A DNA stretch of 64,000 nt. Origin: Sulfitobacter sp. SK012 (GTDB lineage: Bacteria; Pseudomonadota; Alphaproteobacteria; Rhodobacterales; Rhodobacteraceae). The translations under genes were made by a program, and so were the position numbers. Positions 44,891 to 55,673 of the stretch are shown here, one piece after another; position 1 is the first letter of the stretch, and every line of letters starts with the position of its first letter. Location: positions 186,001-250,000 of the forward strand of contig NZ_CP025804.1 in the NCBI RefSeq assembly GCF_003352085.1, written 5' to 3'. A model generated the notes under the pieces. The model saw only the letters and a list, made by a program, of their open reading frames with translations. It made no database searches and was not told the DNA's origin.

Positions 44891-46428
44891 CTGTCATTCT
44901 GACACCGGGCACTGCAACTTTGGCACAACTTCAAGATATCTGGGCAAACGGTAGATCCGCGGCGCTTCACGGGTCATCACACGCAGGGATTCAAGCCGCA
45001 GCTGCTCTGGTGGCAAAGGCCGCAAGCGGCGAAGACGCGGTTTACGGCGTCAACACGGGTTTTGGGAAATTGGCGAGCGTCAAGATTGCGGCAAAGGATG
45101 TCACGACGTTGCAGCGCAATCTGGTCTTGTCTCACTGTTGCGGTGTGGGTGATCCGCTGGATGAGCCGACAACCCGTTTGATAATGGTGCTCAAGCTGCT
45201 CTCGCTGGGAAGGGGTGCGTCAGGTGTGGCGATGACCACCGTTGAAATGATCCAAGACATGTTGATCAAGGGCGTCACTCCTGTGATTCCAAGTCAGGGA
45301 TCAGTGGGTGCATCTGGCGATCTGGCCCCGTTGGCGCATATGGCGGCAGCGATGATCGGCGAAGGTGAAGCGTTTTTTGGCGGTGTGCGGATGGCAGCTG
45401 CGGTTGCTTTGCGGCGAGCGGAACTTGATCCTATAACGTTGGGTGCAAAAGAAGGCTTGGCGCTGATCAATGGTACACAGTTTTCGACCGCCTGTGCGCT
45501 GGTCGGACTGTGGGGCGCGTGGCGCAATGCGGCGACATCTGTACTGACCTGTGCACTTTCCGCGGATGCGATTATGGGCTCAACCGCACCCTTACAGGAT
45601 GCGATCCATACGTTGCGCGGACACGCGGGTCAGATCGCCGTTGCACGCGCCCAACGCGCCCTAATGGACGGTTCCGAAATTCGCGAAAGCCACCGTGAGG
45701 GAGATACCCGCGTCCAAGACCCATATTGCATTCGGTGCCAACCGCAGGTGACGGGGGCGGCGATGGATTTGCTTCATTTTGCAGGTCGTACGCTAGAGAT
45801 TGAGGCGAATGCGGTGACGGATAACCCGCTGGTCTTGGTGGAAGAAGGGTTGATCGTTTCGGGCGGAAATTTTCATGCTGAACCGGTTGGTTTTGCGGCC
45901 GATCAGATCGCCGTTGCGGTGTCTGAGATTGGCGCGATTGCCCAACGCCGGGTGGCTCTTATGGTTGATCCTACGTTGTCCTTTGACCTGCCGCCATTCC
46001 TGACCCCTGATCCGGGCTTGAACTCCGGCTTGATGATTGCAGAAGTCACAACTGCGGCGCTGATGAGCGAGAACAAGCACTTAGCAAACCCATGCACAAC
46101 CGACAGCACACCAACCTCGGCCAATCAAGAAGACCATGTCAGTATGGCCGCCCATGCCGCGCGGCGACTGTTGCGGATGAACGCGAATCTGAATGTGATC
46201 CTAGGGGTCGAGGCCATGTGCGGGGTGCAAGGTATCGAATTCCGCGCGCCCTTGCAGACCAGTTCCGCGCTACGGTTGGCGATGGCTACTCTTCGTACGC
46301 AGGTTCCGACCCTCGCAGAGGATCGCTATATGGCACCGTCTATTGAGGCGGCCGCGAAATTGGTTGCGGCCGGTACACTTGCTGGGTCGGTTGACCTACC
46401 TGCGACGGTCACAGGGTCCGTGGAATGA
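44887..46428 (+). CDS. hutH: Histidine ammonia-lyase HutH
   Basis: A 513-residue enzyme eliminating ammonia from histidine to give urocanate. The Ala-Ser-Gly triad that forms the MIO electrophile is in [13 protein letters not shown] at about residues 140-150, and the [11 protein letters not shown] segment (near 53) is typical. Overlaps on both sides by four bases. Confidence 0.96.
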   Translation: MTVILTPGTATLAQLQDIWANGRSAALHGSSHAGIQAAAALVAKAASGEDAVYGVNTGFGKLASVKIAAKDVTTLQRNLVLSHCCGVGDPLDEPTTRLIMVLKLLSLGRGASGVAMTTVEMIQDMLIKGVTPVIPSQGSVGASGDLAPLAHMAAAMIGEGEAFFGGVRMAAAVALRRAELDPITLGAKEGLALINGTQFSTACALVGLWGAWRNAATSVLTCALSADAIMGSTAPLQDAIHTLRGHAGQIAVARAQRALMDGSEIRESHREGDTRVQDPYCIRCQPQVTGAAMDLLHFAGRTLEIEANAVTDNPLVLVEEGLIVSGGNFHAEPVGFAADQIAVAVSEIGAIAQRRVALMVDPTLSFDLPPFLTPDPGLNSGLMIAEVTTAALMSENKHLANPCTTDSTPTSANQEDHVSMAAHAARRLLRMNANLNVILGVEAMCGVQGIEFRAPLQTSSALRLAMATLRTQVPTLAEDRYMAPSIEAAAKLVAAGTLAGSVDLPATVTGSVE

Positions 46429-47225
46429 CACCTGTCACAACCGATCAAGGCACAGGCCCAATCGTGCTGGGTTTGCCACATTCGGGGACTTATGTGCCCG
46501 ATGATGTTGCGGTGAAACTCAATAAAGCTGGGCGTGAACTGGCAGATACTGACTGGCACATTGATCGCCTTTATGACGGGCTTGCCCCTCAGGTCACGAC
46601 CGTCAAAGCTAATTTCCATCGCTACGTCATCGACGCCAACCGTGATCCGACTGGAGCAAGCCTTTACCCCGGTCAAAACACGACAGGACTGGTGCCACAG
46701 ACCGATTTCGATGGGGGGAGTATTTGGGATGTTCCCCCAACCGAGGCTGAAATTGAGCAACGTCGTTTGCAATTTCACGCACCCTACCATGCGGCCCTTG
46801 CCGCTGAAATTGAGCGCGTGCGCCATCTGCACGGCGTTGCGATCTTGTATGATTGCCATTCGATCAGGTCGAACATTTCGTTCCTGTTCGAGGGTACTCT
46901 GCCAGACTTCAACATGGGCACAAATATGGGTGCAACTTGCGATCCTCAGATTGAAACCACGGTGGCTGGAATTTGTGAAACCGCTTCGGGGTATTCCGCC
47001 ACGCTAAACGGGCGCTTTAAGGGCGGATGGACGACGCGGCACTACGGCCAACCGCATGACGGCACTCATGCCATACAAATGGAATTGGCCCAGTCAACAT
47101 ACCTGACCAACGAGGCCGCGCCTTGGACATATGACCCAGCCAAGGCGGCCCGTATCCGCACCCATCTGACAAAAATTTTGACTGCTCTGGCCAATCTGGC
47201 CCCGACTTTAGGAGGCACCTCATGA
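46425..47225 (+). CDS. hutG: N-formylglutamate deformylase HutG
   Basis: A 266-residue metal-dependent hydrolase releasing formate and glutamate from N-formylglutamate, the last step of the HutF branch. PHSGTYVP near the N-terminus, DCHSIRSNI near residue 145 and the GGWTTRHYG segment fit the family. It is translationally coupled to hutH and hutU. Confidence 0.94.
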   Translation: MTPVTTDQGTGPIVLGLPHSGTYVPDDVAVKLNKAGRELADTDWHIDRLYDGLAPQVTTVKANFHRYVIDANRDPTGASLYPGQNTTGLVPQTDFDGGSIWDVPPTEAEIEQRRLQFHAPYHAALAAEIERVRHLHGVAILYDCHSIRSNISFLFEGTLPDFNMGTNMGATCDPQIETTVAGICETASGYSATLNGRFKGGWTTRHYGQPHDGTHAIQMELAQSTYLTNEAAPWTYDPAKAARIRTHLTKILTALANLAPTLGGTS

Positions 47226-48886
47226 CCGACTCCCGCCACAATATCCGCGACGTTTTCCCGCCCACCGGAACAGAGATCACAGCCAAAAGCTGGTTGACCG
47301 AAGCCCCGATGCGGATGTTGATGAACAACCTGCATCCTGATGTCGCAGAAAACCCTCATGAGCTTGTTGTCTATGGTGGAATTGGCCGTGCCGCGCGCAC
47401 CTGGAAAGATTTTGATGCGATTGTCGCAGCTCTAAAGGACCTTGAGGAAACGCAGACGCTGTTGGTGCAATCGGGTAAACCTGTTGGCGTTTTCAACACC
47501 CACAAGGATGCGCCGCGTGTGTTAATTGCAAACTCGAACCTCGTGCCGCATTGGGCCACGTGGGAACATTTCAACGAGCTCGATAGAATGGGCCTTGCGA
47601 TGTATGGCCAGATGACCGCGGGATCGTGGATTTACATCGGCACCCAGGGCATCGTCCAAGGCACTTATGAGACATTCATGGAGGCAGGACGCCAACATTA
47701 TGACGGGAACCTGACTGGGCGCTGGATACTAACGGGCGGTTTGGGTGGCATGGGCGGTGCACAACCTTTGGCTGCTGTGATGGCAGGCGCGTGTTGTTTG
47801 GCCGTTGAGTGTGATGAGACGCGCGCCGATTTCCGTCTGCGCACCCGCTATGTCGATGCCAAAACCCACGACCTCGACGAAGCTCTTTCGATGATCGATA
47901 CATGGACGAAAGCGGGCGATGCCAAATCGGTTGCTTTGATCGGTAACGCGGCTGATGTGTTCCCAGAACTGATGAGGCGTGGCGTGCGGCCTGACATGGT
48001 CACAGACCAAACCTCCGCCCATGATCCGATCCATGGGTATCTGCCACAGGATTGGACGGTGGCGCAGTGGCGCGAAAAACAAGAGAGCGATCCAAAGGCG
48101 GTCGAAGAAGCTGCACGCGCTTCCATGAAGATCCAAGTCAAAGCGATGGTCGATTTTTGGAACGCTGGCATTCCGACGCTGGATTACGGCAACAACATTC
48201 GTCAGGTCGCTCTGGAAGAAGGGCTCGAAGATGCGTTTGCCTTCCCGGGTTTTGTGCCCGCATATATCCGTCCGCTTTTTTGTCGCGGTGTCGGTCCGTT
48301 CCGTTGGTGTGCGCTGTCAGGTGATCCCGAGGACATCTACAAAACGGACGCCAAGGTTAAGGAACTGGTCGACGATCCGCATTTGCACAATTGGCTTGAT
48401 ATGGCGCGCGAGCGGATCGAATTCCAAGGCCTGCCAGCGCGGATTTGTTGGGTCGGGTTAGGGCTGCGTGACAAATTGGGCCTCGCGTTCAACGAAATGG
48501 TACGCACGGGCGAGTTGTCAGCACCTGTTGTCATTGGCCGCGACCACCTTGATAGCGGATCGGTTGCCTCCCCAAATCGCGAAACGGAAGCGATGAAAGA
48601 CGGGTCTGACGCGGTGTCGGACTGGCCATTGTTGAACGCGATGTTGAACGTTGCAGGTGGCGCAACGTGGGTGTCGCTGCACCATGGTGGCGGGGTCGGT
48701 ATGGGTTTTTCCCAACACTCTGGCATGGTCATTTGTTGTGACGGAACAGAGGATGCGGACCGCAGGATCGCGAACGTGTTGTGGAATGACCCTGCAACTG
48801 GGGTGATGCGCCACGCGGATGCGGGTTATGAGGACGCGCTGGATTGTGCCCGTGAAAATGGGCTGAATTTACCGGGTATTTTGTAG
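47222..48886 (+). CDS. hutU: Urocanate hydratase HutU
   Basis: A 554-residue NAD-dependent enzyme converting urocanate to imidazolonepropionate. Family motifs include [25 protein letters not shown] (NAD binding, near residue 175) and [18 protein letters not shown] near residue 440. It is the last gene of the hutIHGU operon. With hutF and hutC the pathway is complete in 7.3 kb. Confidence 0.96.
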   Translation: MTDSRHNIRDVFPPTGTEITAKSWLTEAPMRMLMNNLHPDVAENPHELVVYGGIGRAARTWKDFDAIVAALKDLEETQTLLVQSGKPVGVFNTHKDAPRVLIANSNLVPHWATWEHFNELDRMGLAMYGQMTAGSWIYIGTQGIVQGTYETFMEAGRQHYDGNLTGRWILTGGLGGMGGAQPLAAVMAGACCLAVECDETRADFRLRTRYVDAKTHDLDEALSMIDTWTKAGDAKSVALIGNAADVFPELMRRGVRPDMVTDQTSAHDPIHGYLPQDWTVAQWREKQESDPKAVEEAARASMKIQVKAMVDFWNAGIPTLDYGNNIRQVALEEGLEDAFAFPGFVPAYIRPLFCRGVGPFRWCALSGDPEDIYKTDAKVKELVDDPHLHNWLDMARERIEFQGLPARICWVGLGLRDKLGLAFNEMVRTGELSAPVVIGRDHLDSGSVASPNRETEAMKDGSDAVSDWPLLNAMLNVAGGATWVSLHHGGGVGMGFSQHSGMVICCDGTEDADRRIANVLWNDPATGVMRHADAGYEDALDCARENGLNLPGIL

Positions 48887-48958
48887 TGTGAGCTTGGGGT
48901 GTCTATGCCTTTGAAGTGAGTGCGCTTCTGTTCGCAAAATGCGGGCGAGTTGTTGCGG

Positions 48959-49696
48959 TCATTTCCTCTTTCCCACTCCGGGGATGAGCATGCCGACATC
49001 TTGCTGGTAAGCGATATAATCTGGCCCGATTATGTCGACCAAGTCCTTTTCCTCGAAGTGCTTAACGGCGATGTAGATGTAGATTGTCATAACAACCGTA
49101 AACAGCAAATGACCGACACTCATCACGGGTGCCGCCCAAAAGGCGATGAGAAATCCAGTCATGATGGGATGTCGCACAAGCTTGTAAAAGAAAAGCTTTT
49201 GAAAGCCGCGTCGGTTAAAATTCCGCTCGTTTAAATGCAAGTAAGTTTGGCGCAAACCAAACATATCGAAATGATCGATCATGAAGGTAGAGCACAGAGC
49301 AATGAGCCACCCACCCCAAAACAGCAGCCAAAGTGCGGTGCCGATGTTTGAGCCGCTGAAATCCCAGATTACGCCCGTCAAAGGCTGCCAAAATGAGCAA
49401 ATCAAGCCAAGTGCCACAGTGGACAACAAGACATACGTGCTTCGTTCAATGGTTTCGGGGATCACCTTTGTCCAGATTTTCTTGAATGCAGGCCGCGCCA
49501 TGATCGAGTGCTGAAGGGCGAATATTGAAAGGAGCAAGAGGTTTATGAAAACGGCAGCTACGACGGTGCCTTGCTCGCCGGAATCAATTGTTTTTGGCAC
49601 CATAAAATTTCCAAGAAATGCGATGGCATAAAGCAACGTTACAAGGAAAAAGATGTATGAAAAAATTCCATACGCGAATGCTGAGCTTCTACCCAT
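48959..49696 (-). CDS. mddA: MddA-like methanethiol S-methyltransferase
   Basis: A 245-residue membrane protein with about five hydrophobic segments, of the NnrU/isoprenylcysteine methyltransferase-like group. LQHSIMARPAFK, IERSTYVLLS, FDMFGLRQTYL and LVRHPIMTGFLIAFW match MddA, which methylates methanethiol with S-adenosylmethionine to give dimethyl sulfide. The start at 49696 has a strong GAGGAGG site and is preferred to 49726. It stands alone between the hut operon and an amidohydrolase gene. Another small-thiol or NnrU-type role cannot be excluded. Confidence 0.82.
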   Translation of the reverse strand: MGRSSAFAYGIFSYIFFLVTLLYAIAFLGNFMVPKTIDSGEQGTVVAAVFINLLLLSIFALQHSIMARPAFKKIWTKVIPETIERSTYVLLSTVALGLICSFWQPLTGVIWDFSGSNIGTALWLLFWGGWLIALCSTFMIDHFDMFGLRQTYLHLNERNFNRRGFQKLFFYKLVRHPIMTGFLIAFWAAPVMSVGHLLFTVVMTIYIYIAVKHFEEKDLVDIIGPDYIAYQQDVGMLIPGVGKRK

Positions 49697-49762
49697 AGCT
49701 GCCCTCCTCGTTGTTGTTGATCCCACTCTTGGACTCGCTTTGCTGAAACTGACTTTGATCTT

Positions 49763-50902
49763 CTAGTCGCAAGACTTTGGGAGGCGGTCGCGGACAAGCT
49801 GCGCCCAGAAGGCGACGCCGATTGGCAAAAGATCATCGTTGAAATCATAGTCTGACGCATGCAGTGGTTGTCCACATCGGCCATCCACGCCATTGCCCAT
49901 CAACAAGAAACACCCCGGAACAGCAGCAGAGAAATGTGCGAAATCCTCTGAGAAACTCTTGGGTTCACAGGTGCCAGTTGCTTCTAAGCCTAGGGCAAGG
50001 GCAGCATCGACAGCCGCCTGCACAGGTTCTTGGGCATTGATGGTTTCAATAAACTCGGTGTCAAACGATACCGATACCGTGACGCCATGCGCGGCCCCGA
50101 TACCCTCAGATATCTGCCGCATCAGGTGGCTAACGGTCTCACGATCTTGGGGTATGCGCGCGCGCACGTCCCCTTTTAGCGTTGCTGATCCAGGCAGAAC
50201 GTTGCGCTGACCGTCGGTCAAAAACTCGGTCACAGACACGACAACGCCGGCACCAGGTGCCAATTTTCGCGAGACAATTGTCTGCAAAGCCTGGACGATT
50301 CCCGCCCCGACGGTGATCGCATCACGTCCCACCTGTGGCATCGAAGCGTGCCCACCTTGGCCTTGGATCTTGATCTCAAACAGGCTCTCACTGGAACAAA
50401 TTTGCCCAACCCGTGTAGAGACTTGGCCAACCGGAGCACCCGGTAAATTGTGAATGGCGTAAATCTCTTCTACCGGAAAACGCTCCAACACTCCTTCCGC
50501 AATCATCGCCTTCGCCCCAAGCCCATGCTCTTCGTTTGGCTGGAATAAGAAAACCACGGTTCCGTCAAAGTCTGGGTCATTTGCCAAGGACGCCGCCGCA
50601 CCCAAAAGCATCGTCATATGTCCGTCATGGCCGCAGGCATGCATGACCTCGCTGGTCTGGGATACATAGTCATGTGCGCTTGTCTCAAGTATCGCGAGCG
50701 CGTCCATGTCCGCCCGCAGACCGATTGCACGATTGCCGGTCCCTCGTTTCAATATGCCAACAACGCCCACGCCTTCGTGAACCTCAAGCCCAAGATCTTT
50801 CAAGATTTCGGACACACGCGCCTTGGTCCGCTCTTCTGCAAAACCAAGCTCGGGAAACTGGTGAAATTCCCGGCGCAATGCGATAAGTTCGTGCTCGTTC
50901 AT
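49763..50902 (-). CDS. M20-family amidohydrolase (aminoacylase/hippurate hydrolase type)
   Basis: A 379-residue zinc-dependent hydrolase with the M20D layout. Metal ligands are visible in HACGHDGHMTML (about residue 95), NEEHG (about 130) and the C-terminal HASDYDFND. Such enzymes remove acyl groups from amino acids or related amides. AGGTGA precedes the start at 50902. Confidence 0.87.
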   Translation of the reverse strand: MNEHELIALRREFHQFPELGFAEERTKARVSEILKDLGLEVHEGVGVVGILKRGTGNRAIGLRADMDALAILETSAHDYVSQTSEVMHACGHDGHMTMLLGAAASLANDPDFDGTVVFLFQPNEEHGLGAKAMIAEGVLERFPVEEIYAIHNLPGAPVGQVSTRVGQICSSESLFEIKIQGQGGHASMPQVGRDAITVGAGIVQALQTIVSRKLAPGAGVVVSVTEFLTDGQRNVLPGSATLKGDVRARIPQDRETVSHLMRQISEGIGAAHGVTVSVSFDTEFIETINAQEPVQAAVDAALALGLEATGTCEPKSFSEDFAHFSAAVPGCFLLMGNGVDGRCGQPLHASDYDFNDDLLPIGVAFWAQLVRDRLPKSCD

Positions 50903-50974
50903 CCCGTCACCTGTTTGTGTCAATTTTTACCGCTCGATTGAACGTAGCTGGACAACCCCACGTTAGACATCGCA

Positions 50975-51919
50975 TTAGCGCCAGTCAAAAAACTCCGCGC
51001 CAGCTTGAGCGAGCAGTTTTCGGGCCATTTCTGTGCCCGCCTTTTCACCGTCTTCAACCGGGCAAGTAACCACATCACTGATCGCCTCAGACCCATCCGG
51101 GCGCAGCACTTCACCGCGCAGATGCAAAGTCCCGCCCTCCAGCGTTGCCAGCCCCGCGATGGGCGTTTCACATGAACCATCAAGGGCCAGCAAAAACGCC
51201 CGCTCCGCGGCCAAACGTAGCGATGTCTCCGGATCATTGATTGCGCTCAACAAGCCTGCCACGCCAGTGTCGCCTTCGCGTTGCTCTATCCCGATCGCGC
51301 CTTGGGCCACCGCAGGCAGCATCACATCGGTCTCTATCGCATTCGCCGGCACGTTGTTCATCTTGAGCCTGTTCAGCCCAGCCATCGCAAGGAATGTCGC
51401 TGCAGCCACACCTTGGTCCAATTTCATCAACCGGGTCTGTAGATTGCCTCTAAATTCGACAACTTCGAGATCAGGACGACGTAATTTTAACTGTGCTTTT
51501 CGGCGCAAACTTGAGGTACCAACAACCGTCCCCACGGCCAGATCATCCAGTGACGTTGCGGTTGGGGAAATAAACGCATCGCGTACGTCTTCACGCGGCA
51601 GGTAAGTTTTAAGCACCAGTCCCTGCGGCTGCAGTGTCGGCATGTCCTTCATCGAATGCACCGCGATGTCGATACGCCCACCAAGCAAGTCGTCTTCGAT
51701 TTCGCGGGTAAAAAGGCCTTTGCCGCCAATGTCCTTGAGCGGGCGATCAATGATTTTGTCGCCAGTGGTCTTTATGACCACGATGGTAAACGCCTCAAGA
51801 GGCAGATCAAAAGCATCGGCCAGCCGCGCGCGCGTTTCATGAGCTTGAGCAAGCGCGAGTGGTGAGCCACGTGTGCCAATCCTCAACGGCTCGGCGGGTG
51901 TAGGTAAATTTGCTGTCAT
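50975..51919 (-). CDS. hemC: Porphobilinogen deaminase (hydroxymethylbilane synthase)
   Basis: A 314-residue enzyme polymerising four porphobilinogen units to hydroxymethylbilane. RIGTRGSPLALAQ at the N-terminus and the dipyrromethane-cofactor cysteine in LDGSCETPIAG (near residue 248) are present. It is divergent from hemE across a 100-bp gap, so two consecutive-pathway genes share a promoter region. Confidence 0.96.
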   Translation of the reverse strand: MTANLPTPAEPLRIGTRGSPLALAQAHETRARLADAFDLPLEAFTIVVIKTTGDKIIDRPLKDIGGKGLFTREIEDDLLGGRIDIAVHSMKDMPTLQPQGLVLKTYLPREDVRDAFISPTATSLDDLAVGTVVGTSSLRRKAQLKLRRPDLEVVEFRGNLQTRLMKLDQGVAAATFLAMAGLNRLKMNNVPANAIETDVMLPAVAQGAIGIEQREGDTGVAGLLSAINDPETSLRLAAERAFLLALDGSCETPIAGLATLEGGTLHLRGEVLRPDGSEAISDVVTCPVEDGEKAGTEMARKLLAQAGAEFFDWR

Positions 51920-52020
51920 AAAACACTCCTAGGCGTGCAACCCATGCCTGACAACTCTTGTATCCACACCGCCCGGCGTTACAAGATGACGCTCATAAGA
52001 GTGCATGAAAGAAGCCCAGC

Positions 52021-53055
52021 ATGACAAGCCAGAAAACCGTCCTTCGCGCCTTGCGTGGCGAGACCCTTCCGACCCCCCCAATCTGGATGATGCGTCAGGC
52101 TGGACGTTACTTGCCAGAGTACCGCGCAACCCGTGCAAAAGCCGGTGATTTTCTGTCGCTTTGTTATAATCCCGAGTTGGCCGCCGAAGTGACGCTACAG
52201 CCCATTCGCCGTTACGGGTTTGACGCCTCGATCTTGTTTGCCGACATTTTGTTGGTGCCTCAGGCTTTGGGCGCGGATTTATGGTTTGTCACTGGCGAAG
52301 GTCCGCGACTGTCGACGATCACCACCCAAGCTGAGTTTGATAAGCTAAAACCCGCAGATGACATTCACGAACATCTTTCGCCCATTTACGAAACCGTTGG
52401 GATCCTGGCCAAGGAATTGCCGAGTGACACTACGCTGATCGGTTTTGCAGGCGCCCCATGGACCGTGGCGACCTACATGATTGCCGGCAAAGGCACACCG
52501 GATCAGGGCCCCGCCCATGCATTGAAAGATGAAAACCGTGCCGTTTTCGACGCGTTAATGGAGCGTATTACCCACGCCACAATTTCGTATCTATCTGCCC
52601 AGATCGAGGCGGGTGTTGAAGTCGTTAAACTTTTCGACAGCTGGGCTGGCTCGCTGCAAGACGCTGATTTTATGCGATACTCTATCAAACCAATGCAGGT
52701 GATCACGGCTGCGCTCAAGGCAAAACACCCCAATACGCCGATCATCGCCTTCCCGCGAGGTGCTGGCGAGCGGTATGTCGGAGCGCATGCGTCGATTGGT
52801 GCGGATTGTATAGCGCTCGATGATGGCGTTACGGCTGAATGGGCCGCGCGTCACGTTCAAACGGATGGCTGCGTGCAAGGCAATCTGGCGTCCTCGCACA
52901 TGGTTAGTGGCGGTGACGCATTGGTTAGCGAGACGCGGCGCATTGTCGATGCGTTGTCCGGCGGTCCGCATATCTTTAACCTAGGTCACGGCATAACGCC
53001 GGATGCAGATCCTGAGAATGTGCAACTCATGATCGACACAGTGCGGCAACGTTAA
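52021..53055 (+). CDS. hemE: Uroporphyrinogen decarboxylase
   Basis: A 344-residue cofactor-free decarboxylase turning uroporphyrinogen III into coproporphyrinogen [20 protein letters not shown] at residues about 20-36 and [13 protein letters not shown] near residue 142 are signature motifs; the catalytic Asp lies in [12 protein letters not shown]. Confidence 0.97.
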   Translation: MTSQKTVLRALRGETLPTPPIWMMRQAGRYLPEYRATRAKAGDFLSLCYNPELAAEVTLQPIRRYGFDASILFADILLVPQALGADLWFVTGEGPRLSTITTQAEFDKLKPADDIHEHLSPIYETVGILAKELPSDTTLIGFAGAPWTVATYMIAGKGTPDQGPAHALKDENRAVFDALMERITHATISYLSAQIEAGVEVVKLFDSWAGSLQDADFMRYSIKPMQVITAALKAKHPNTPIIAFPRGAGERYVGAHASIGADCIALDDGVTAEWAARHVQTDGCVQGNLASSHMVSGGDALVSETRRIVDALSGGPHIFNLGHGITPDADPENVQLMIDTVRQR

Positions 53056-53064
53056 GCAAAACGA

Positions 53065-53097
53065 CGCAGCGGTCAAAATACGGCTGCGCTTGGTCTT
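53065..53097. terminator. Weak hairpin between hemE and the convergent beta-glucosidase gene
   Basis: CGCAGC (53065-53070) and GCTGCG (53083-53088) form a short stem followed by CTTGGTCTTTTC. It could terminate hemE transcripts; the stem is only six base pairs. Confidence 0.35.
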
Positions 53098-53099
53098 TT

Positions 53100-54413
53100 C
53101 TATTTTGCCAAGGCTGCCGCAAGCGCATGGTATGATGCTTTCGGTGCGCGCTCCAATGTGTCGAAATCCACATGCACTAGCCCAAAGCGTTTTTCGTACC
53201 CAAGGGCCCATTCGTAATTGTCGAACACCGACCAATAAGTGAAACCTTTGACCGGCAATCCTTCGTCAATTGCGCGCAAGGTTTGCCCCAGATGCGCGTC
53301 GATGTAATCTGTACGCTGGATGTCTGCTGCACCCGGTTCAACCGCCTGCGCCATACCCGATTCCGTCACATAGATTGGCAAGTTCTTACCATTCGCTTGG
53401 TGCACCAGATTGAGGAAATGATGTAGACCTTCGGGATAAACCTCCCAGTCCATCTGCGTCTTTTGCAACGGCCCCGGAACATCAGTCAGGCTAGGCCACC
53501 CGGTATCCGCAGGCACAATGCGCTTGCAGGTATAATAGTTAACCCCCACCCAATCGAGCGGTGCGGCAATGGTGTCAAAATCCTTTTCCCAATTTGCTGG
53601 AAGATGCTCTTCAAGCCCTTCCAGCACTAAAGGTGGATAGCTCTTGTTGAAAATTCCACCTAAGAAAAATTGGTTGTAGATCGCGTCATAACGCTCTGCG
53701 CTCTGCCGCGCCTCGGGCGTATCATCGCCGGCAAAAGCGTATTCAAAGTTCAGCACTGCACCAAGGTTCTTAACACCCAGCCCGCGCATGACCTCTATAG
53801 CGCGGCCATGGGCAACCAGCACATGGTGCATTGCACGCGCAGTTGCACGGATATCGCGCAAACCTGGCGCGTGATGGCCTTCAAAATGGGACAGCCAACT
53901 GACACACCACGGCTCGTTGATCGGGGCAACGCTGAACACCCGATCGCCAATGCGTGACATGATGGTCTCTGTGAAATCAGCAAACCAATTGCCGATGTCC
54001 GCATTGCGCCAGCCACCTTCGTCCGCAAGTGCTGCAGGCAGCTCCCAATGATACAGCGTGCACATCGGGTTTAATCCGCGAGCGAGGCATCCATCCACCA
54101 GCCTGTCGTAGAAATCGAGACCCTCTTGGTTCACTTGTCCCCGGCCTTCGGGCAGCACACGGGCCCAGCTGGTTGAAAACCGGTAGGCATCTAGGCCTAA
54201 CGCCTGACAAAGATCCAGATCCTCTTCCATACGGTGATAATGATCGCACGCTGTTTGCCCATGTTCTCCTCGGACCACATTGCCCGGGGTCGCAGCAAAG
54301 CTGTCCCAATGGGTCAACCCGGCCCCACCAAAGCCGTGGCCTTCGATTTGATAGCTCGATGTGGCGGCGGCAAATTGAAACCCTTCAGGGAAATCAGAGC
54401 GCTTGTATTTCAC
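53100..54413 (-). CDS. GH1 beta-glucosidase
   Basis: A 437-residue glycoside hydrolase family 1 enzyme, cytoplasmic. The acid/base glutamate is in APINEPWC (about residue 155) and the nucleophile in YVTESGMA (about residue 340); the N-terminal FAAATSSYQIEG and C-terminal WSVFDNYEW motifs complete it. The GTG start overlaps the LacI stop (GTGA), with AAGGA upstream. It splits cellobiose-like beta-glucosides. Confidence 0.94.
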   Translation of the reverse strand: MKYKRSDFPEGFQFAAATSSYQIEGHGFGGAGLTHWDSFAATPGNVVRGEHGQTACDHYHRMEEDLDLCQALGLDAYRFSTSWARVLPEGRGQVNQEGLDFYDRLVDGCLARGLNPMCTLYHWELPAALADEGGWRNADIGNWFADFTETIMSRIGDRVFSVAPINEPWCVSWLSHFEGHHAPGLRDIRATARAMHHVLVAHGRAIEVMRGLGVKNLGAVLNFEYAFAGDDTPEARQSAERYDAIYNQFFLGGIFNKSYPPLVLEGLEEHLPANWEKDFDTIAAPLDWVGVNYYTCKRIVPADTGWPSLTDVPGPLQKTQMDWEVYPEGLHHFLNLVHQANGKNLPIYVTESGMAQAVEPGAADIQRTDYIDAHLGQTLRAIDEGLPVKGFTYWSVFDNYEWALGYEKRFGLVHVDFDTLERAPKASYHALAAALAK

Positions 54414-55450
54414 GTTGTCTTGTCCTTTTTTGCGACGGCGGTTGAGCCACCCAAGATAAGCTCCGCTTCCCACAGCTCTTGGTGGGGTGGAAGATGCTGG
54501 TTGTTGATGCGGTCGATCAGGAGTTCGGCACAGCGCCGACCGGCGGCCCGAACAGAAGAACGCGATGCCGTGAACGTGGGCTCCGCAGGACTTCCATTTG
54601 GCAATGTGGTAATGTCATCGTCAAAACAGATTATCGAAATATCCCGCCCGACCATTAGCCCGCGGCTTTCGACGGCGCGCCTAATACCGAGCGTCGACAA
54701 AATGGATGACGCCACAAACGCGGTGGGTGGGTCAGGCAGGTCTAGCATTACTAATGCAGCAATGTGGCCCTGCGGTTCGGTCATGTCACCGGATGTCATC
54801 AAGGTAGTATCCGTCGATATGCCGGCTTTAACATGTGCCGTCACGTATCCCTCGCGGCGGCGCTGGGCAAAGTCCATCTGCTCGCCCCCGTTGATCAGAC
54901 CGATCCGCTGGTGTCCCAATTCGATCAAATAGTTCGTCGCCCGTTCGATGGCGCGGCGGTTGTTCACATCAAGCCAAGCATAAGGTTCGTCGTATCCTGT
55001 GCTGCGCCCGTGCACAAAGAACGGCACGCCCAGCTCCTGCAACAAAGGCAGGCGTGGATCATTCCGGCGAGGTCCGTGGATCATGAACCCTTCGACCGAT
55101 CCGCGCGCGACAGCATCACGGTAGGATTGCAACTCTTGGGCTTCGGGGACCACGGACACGATCATGTCATAGCCATGCTCGGCATATATTTCCCCCGTTC
55201 CGGCGATGAAATCTGAAAAGATGATGTTCATCATCTCATGGTTAGCCGACAAAGGAATGATGTGGCGCACGGCCATACTGCGACCCGTCGCAAGATTGCG
55301 GGCCCCGGCGCTTGGGCGGTAGTTGAATGATCGCGCAGCACTCAGGACCCGCAAGCGCGTGCCTTCGCTAACCTCAGGATAGCCGTTCAGCGCTCGGCTT
55401 ACCGTCGTCTGCGAGAGTTCAAGCGCGTCTGCTAGTTCCTTGAGATTCAT
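54410..55450 (-). CDS. LacI-family regulator of the glucoside cluster
   Basis: A 346-residue repressor with an N-terminal helix-turn-helix (LKELADALELSQTTVSRALN at residues 3-22) and a periplasmic-binding-protein-like sugar-binding domain. The LSQTTVSRALNGYP form is the AglR/CelR type that recognises AAAGCGCTTT-like palindromes, three of which lie just upstream. The start at 55450 has AAGGATC upstream. It is transcribed with the beta-glucosidase and divergent from aglE, so it probably controls both. Confidence 0.93.
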   Translation of the reverse strand: MNLKELADALELSQTTVSRALNGYPEVSEGTRLRVLSAARSFNYRPSAGARNLATGRSMAVRHIIPLSANHEMMNIIFSDFIAGTGEIYAEHGYDMIVSVVPEAQELQSYRDAVARGSVEGFMIHGPRRNDPRLPLLQELGVPFFVHGRSTGYDEPYAWLDVNNRRAIERATNYLIELGHQRIGLINGGEQMDFAQRRREGYVTAHVKAGISTDTTLMTSGDMTEPQGHIAALVMLDLPDPPTAFVASSILSTLGIRRAVESRGLMVGRDISIICFDDDITTLPNGSPAEPTFTASRSSVRAAGRRCAELLIDRINNQHLPPHQELWEAELILGGSTAVAKKDKTT

Positions 55451-55466
55451 TTCGGATCCTTTTTCC

Positions 55467-55611
55467 CAAACCGCTTTGAAAACCAAGAAGCGGCAAACTT
55501 GGGCATCGGGTCACCGCACTATCCATAATTTAAAGCGCTTTGGCAATGCAAGTAGGGCGTGTTGACTCTGAGCCTCTAATTGCGCAGGGTGGGTCATCCA
55601 AAGCGCTTTGG
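55467..55611. promoter_or_regulatory. Three LacI-type operators between lacI and aglE
   Basis: The sites are CAAACCGCTTTG (55467-55478, one mismatch), AAAGCGCTTT (55532-55541) and the perfect 14-bp CCAAAGCGCTTTGG (55598-55611). Centres are 64 and 68 bp apart, which would allow looping and repression of both divergent operons. Confidence 0.8.
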
Positions 55612-55673
55612 GCAAATCATTGTACATTGCGCATGGTTAGGACGCGGCAAATAGACCGCATTGGGAGGACTTG

